Shown piece after piece: positions 6,144-8,064 of a stretch of DNA of 8,064 bases. The DNA lies in assembly GCA_003558175.1 (NCBI GenBank), contig PWMO01000090.1:1-8064 (forward strand), in the 5' to 3' direction. Source of the stretch: Spirochaetaceae bacterium (GTDB lineage: Bacteria > Spirochaetota > Spirochaetia > DSM-27196 > PWMO01). A program made the position numbers and the translations under genes. A model generated the notes under the pieces. It saw only the letters and a list, made by a program, of their open reading frames with translations, was not told the DNA's origin and made no database searches. How positions within the stretch are numbered: the first letter of the stretch is position 1; the number at the start of each line of letters is the position of its first letter.

Positions 6144-6922
6144 TGACAAAGCCGCCGGCAGCCAAGCTGAAAGTGGAGAAGCACACAGTGCCGGTAGCAA
6201 GAGCCCACGATGTGAGCTTTGCGTACGACCGTGAGCTCGTCCTGGACGGCGTGAGCTTCACGGTGTATAGCGGAGAAACCGTTGCGGTTATCGGTCCCAA
6301 CGGCGGTGGAAAGAGCACCCTGGTGAAACTGCTGTTGGGGCTGATTGAGCCGCAGCGGGGAACCCTTCAGGTATTCGGCAAGCGCCCGGCTATGTCACGG
6401 GGCAAGATTGGCTACGTTCCGCAGTACAGCCAGTTTGACACCCGTTTTCCGATCAACGTACGTGAGGTCGTCTTGACCGGCTTAGTCCGCCCGCTGATTG
6501 GAAGACACACGAGGTTGGACCGAACCGCCGCGGAAGAAGCGCTGGAGCGTGTCGGGATGAGCGGTCTGGGGAAACGCTCGTTCGCGGAGCTTTCCGGGGG
6601 ACAGCGGCAGCGGGTCCTGATTGCACGCGCCCTGGTGGGTGAGCCAAGCATTCTGCTGCTGGATGAACCTACCGCGAACGTTGACTCCTTCATGAGTGAC
6701 CGCTTCCTGGAGCTGATTGTTCAGCTTGCGGCGGATCGTACCGTTTTCTTTGTGACCCACGATACCGGCTACGTTTCAGCCGAAGCTGACCGGGTCTTCT
6801 GTATCAACCGGACACTCAAAGAGCACCCCGTTGAAGCGCTGGGACACGAGTTGGTAGACGCTGCGTACGGGCGTCCGATGAGCAGCGTGCTGCATCACGT
6901 GGACCTGCACGCTGCTACATGA
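6143..6922 (+). CDS. Zinc/manganese-type ABC transporter ATPase (ZnuC-like)
   Basis: This 259-residue cytoplasmic ATPase powers metal import with the neighbouring binding protein and permease. All catalytic elements are present and ordered: A-loop Y28 (VSFAYDRELVL), Walker A GPNGGGKST at 51-59, Q-loop Q94 in GYVPQ, signature LSGGQRQR at 150-157, Walker B ILLLDEP at 170-176, D-loop ANVD ending at D181, and H-loop H206 in FFVTHD. The GYVPQYSQFDTRFPINVREVVLTG region is typical of ATPases of the metal (cluster A-I) transporters. The length is ordinary, with about 20 extra residues before the first strand. The start codon overlaps the binding-protein stop by one base, which implies translational coupling, and the permease begins 16 nt downstream. 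Whether the metal is zinc or manganese cannot be told from the ATPase. Confidence 0.92.
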   Translation: MTKPPAAKLKVEKHTVPVARAHDVSFAYDRELVLDGVSFTVYSGETVAVIGPNGGGKSTLVKLLLGLIEPQRGTLQVFGKRPAMSRGKIGYVPQYSQFDTRFPINVREVVLTGLVRPLIGRHTRLDRTAAEEALERVGMSGLGKRSFAELSGGQRQRVLIARALVGEPSILLLDEPTANVDSFMSDRFLELIVQLAADRTVFFVTHDTGYVSAEADRVFCINRTLKEHPVEALGHELVDAAYGRPMSSVLHHVDLHAAT

Positions 6923-6938
6923 GAGCAACAGGCTTGCC

Positions 6939-7895
6939 ATGGAAATCATTTCGTCTTTCGCAGCAGCGCTTGCCAACCCGAACGTTCCGTTTATACGCTA
7001 CGCTCTGATCGCCGGCCTTCTGTCTTCGGCGGCTTTCGGGATGGTCGGTAGTATTGTCGTCGTGCGTCGGATCAGTTATGTGGCCGGCGCGATCAGCCAC
7101 GCTGCTCTCGCGGGTCTTGGCGCAGCCCTTTACTTCAGCGAGGTTCACTCCGTCCAGTGGATCACCCCGATGCTTGGCGCGACGATTGTTGCCGTTGGCT
7201 GCGCCTGGGTTATCGCGTTTGTAACGCTGTATGCTGCCGAGCGCGAGGACACGATAATCGGAGCGATCTGGGCGGTGGGCATGGCAGTGGGACTGATCTT
7301 CATCAACAGAACTCCCGGGTACGTTGACGCAATGAGCTACCTGTTCGGGAATATACTCCTGGTAGGGCGTACGGAACTGGAGACGATTGGGATCCTCAGC
7401 CTCGTCACCGTCTCCGTCGTCATCGTCTTCTTTCCGCAGATTCAATCTTTCTGTTTTGACGAGCTCTATGCCACAACCCGCGGCGTGCCAGGCGCGTTCT
7501 TCACGCTTCTGCTCTATACCGTTTCGGCGATCACAGTGGTGCTTATGGTGCAGACGATCGGAATCGTCATGGTCATTGCGATGCTGACCCTGCCGGCCGC
7601 GACGGCCGGACTCATAGCTCGCCGGTTGCGCACCATGATGGTACTTGGAATCCTGCTCTGTGCACTGGCCAACACGACTGGTCTGGCTGTCAGCTACCAC
7701 CTCAACCTGCCAACCGGACCGACGACAATCATTCTGAGTGGAATCCTCTACGCGACTGTGCTTATCGTTCGGAGCATCGCTCACCGTCGTCGTTCGCTGG
7801 TTGTGGTTTCGGACCAAACTGTTACGAACCTTGTAAATGCCGGTGCCTGCACACCGAGCCTGCCGCCTCAGCAGCAACAGCAGCCGACGGACTGA
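6939..7895 (+). CDS. Zinc/manganese-type ABC transporter permease (ZnuB-like, ABC-3 family)
   Basis: This 318-residue inner-membrane protein forms the channel of the metal importer. It has about eight or nine hydrophobic segments between residues 20 and 285. Family landmarks include the first helix followed by VVRRISYVAGAISHAALAG (ISHA at 52-55), DAMSYLFGNILLV, the cytoplasmic coupling region DELYATTRGVP (174-184) and the TIGIVMVIAMLTLPAATAGLIARR helix. The C-terminus carries an unusual hydrophilic tail with a run of five glutamines (311-315) before PTD, outside the conserved fold. The ATG at 6939 is the natural start for the family, but its ribosome binding site is weak (CAGG at 6929-6932), so translation may depend on ribosomes finishing the ATPase gene 16 nt upstream. 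No gene follows in the operon within the window. Confidence 0.9.
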   Translation: MEIISSFAAALANPNVPFIRYALIAGLLSSAAFGMVGSIVVVRRISYVAGAISHAALAGLGAALYFSEVHSVQWITPMLGATIVAVGCAWVIAFVTLYAAEREDTIIGAIWAVGMAVGLIFINRTPGYVDAMSYLFGNILLVGRTELETIGILSLVTVSVVIVFFPQIQSFCFDELYATTRGVPGAFFTLLLYTVSAITVVLMVQTIGIVMVIAMLTLPAATAGLIARRLRTMMVLGILLCALANTTGLAVSYHLNLPTGPTTIILSGILYATVLIVRSIAHRRRSLVVVSDQTVTNLVNAGACTPSLPPQQQQQPTD

Positions 7896-8064
7896 CGTCA
7901 CCCGATACCCTCACGCGAACGCATACCTCGGCAGATGCCCTGCAGAGGCCGCGCCGGCCGATCACCACGACAGCGGCACGGAAGCGTTGTAGTATAGTAT
8001 AGTAGAGAGCATGGAACTCAGCTGAAGGACCGGAGTCGCCCCCCACCTGTTGCTGACCGGCGCC
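7896..8064. other. Intergenic tail after the metal operon, no gene recognised
   Basis: I see no credible gene here. A short GC hairpin GGCCG-CGC-CGGCC (7947-7959) lies about 50 nt after the permease stop but lacks a T-tract, so it is at most a weak terminator. An AT-rich pentanucleotide repeat follows at 7990-8004, and GGAG at 8032-8035 could be a ribosome binding site for a gene starting at or beyond the right edge. Confidence 0.4.
7990..8004. repeat. Three tandem TAGTA repeats
   Basis: TAGTA is repeated three times perfectly in otherwise GC-rich DNA. The repeat contains TATAGT hexamers (7993-7998 and 7998-8003) that could serve as -10 elements for a gene to the right, though no good -35 lies 16-18 bp upstream. 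Confidence 0.6.

Noticed and set aside
6915..7901. Long open frame of 328 codons on the minus strand opposite the permease
   Set aside because: It is very rich in Arg, His, Asp and Gln, as expected from the antisense of a hydrophobic membrane protein; it matches no family I know and lies over a clear permease gene.
7947..7959. Rho-independent terminator after the permease
   Set aside because: The hairpin has only five pairs with a three-base loop and no T-tract, so it is noted only as weak structure.
1..8064. CRISPR array, tRNA/rRNA genes, insertion sequence or phage module
   Set aside because: No regularly spaced repeats, cloverleaf-like sequence, transposase or integrase motifs or phage structural genes were seen on either strand.

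Overview
The window is GC-rich bacterial DNA with six complete or near-complete genes and one gene cut by the left edge. It most resembles a free-living spirochaete. The best clue is the receiver domain of the large sensory protein: from memory, its stretch around LSSHTEPE and SYGYIVKNSG is typical of multi-PAS signalling proteins in Spirochaeta-type genomes. The Sec-exported, non-lipoprotein metal-binding protein fits a diderm cell. The assignment is an inference from remembered families, not from a search.

Layout, left to right. (1) A gene on the minus strand runs off the left edge (<1-157). (2) A 322-bp divergent spacer holds a 12-bp direct repeat and a perfect 7-bp-stem hairpin. (3) A plus-strand polytopic membrane protein with a zinc-metallopeptidase HEIGH motif (480-1427) converges on a small conserved protein of unknown function on the minus strand (1480-1806). 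(4) A 336-bp divergent spacer carries a strong sigma70-type promoter that drives (5) a 730-residue receiver plus five-PAS protein with no kinase or other output domain (2143-4335). (6) Converging on it from the minus strand is an orphan SsuB/TauB-type ABC ATPase whose 5' end is degraded (4415-5149). (7) Divergent from that, 5152-7895 is a complete zinc/manganese-type ABC uptake operon in the order binding protein, ATPase, permease. (8) The last 169 bp hold no recognisable gene.

The metal operon is the clearest functional unit. The periplasmic protein captures a divalent metal, the permease carries it across the inner membrane and the ATPase powers transport. The cistrons are tightly packed (1-nt TGATG overlap, then 16 nt). 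Its promoter contains an imperfect 17-bp palindrome exactly filling the -35/-10 spacer, well placed for a metal-responsive repressor; no regulator gene lies in the window. The other genes look like independent units with no obvious shared pathway.

I found no RNA genes, CRISPR arrays, insertion sequences or phage genes, and nothing that amounts to a new multi-gene system. The most useful leads are the candidate metal operator, the binding protein lacking its usual first histidine ligand, the kinase-less multi-PAS protein and the broken ABC ATPase.
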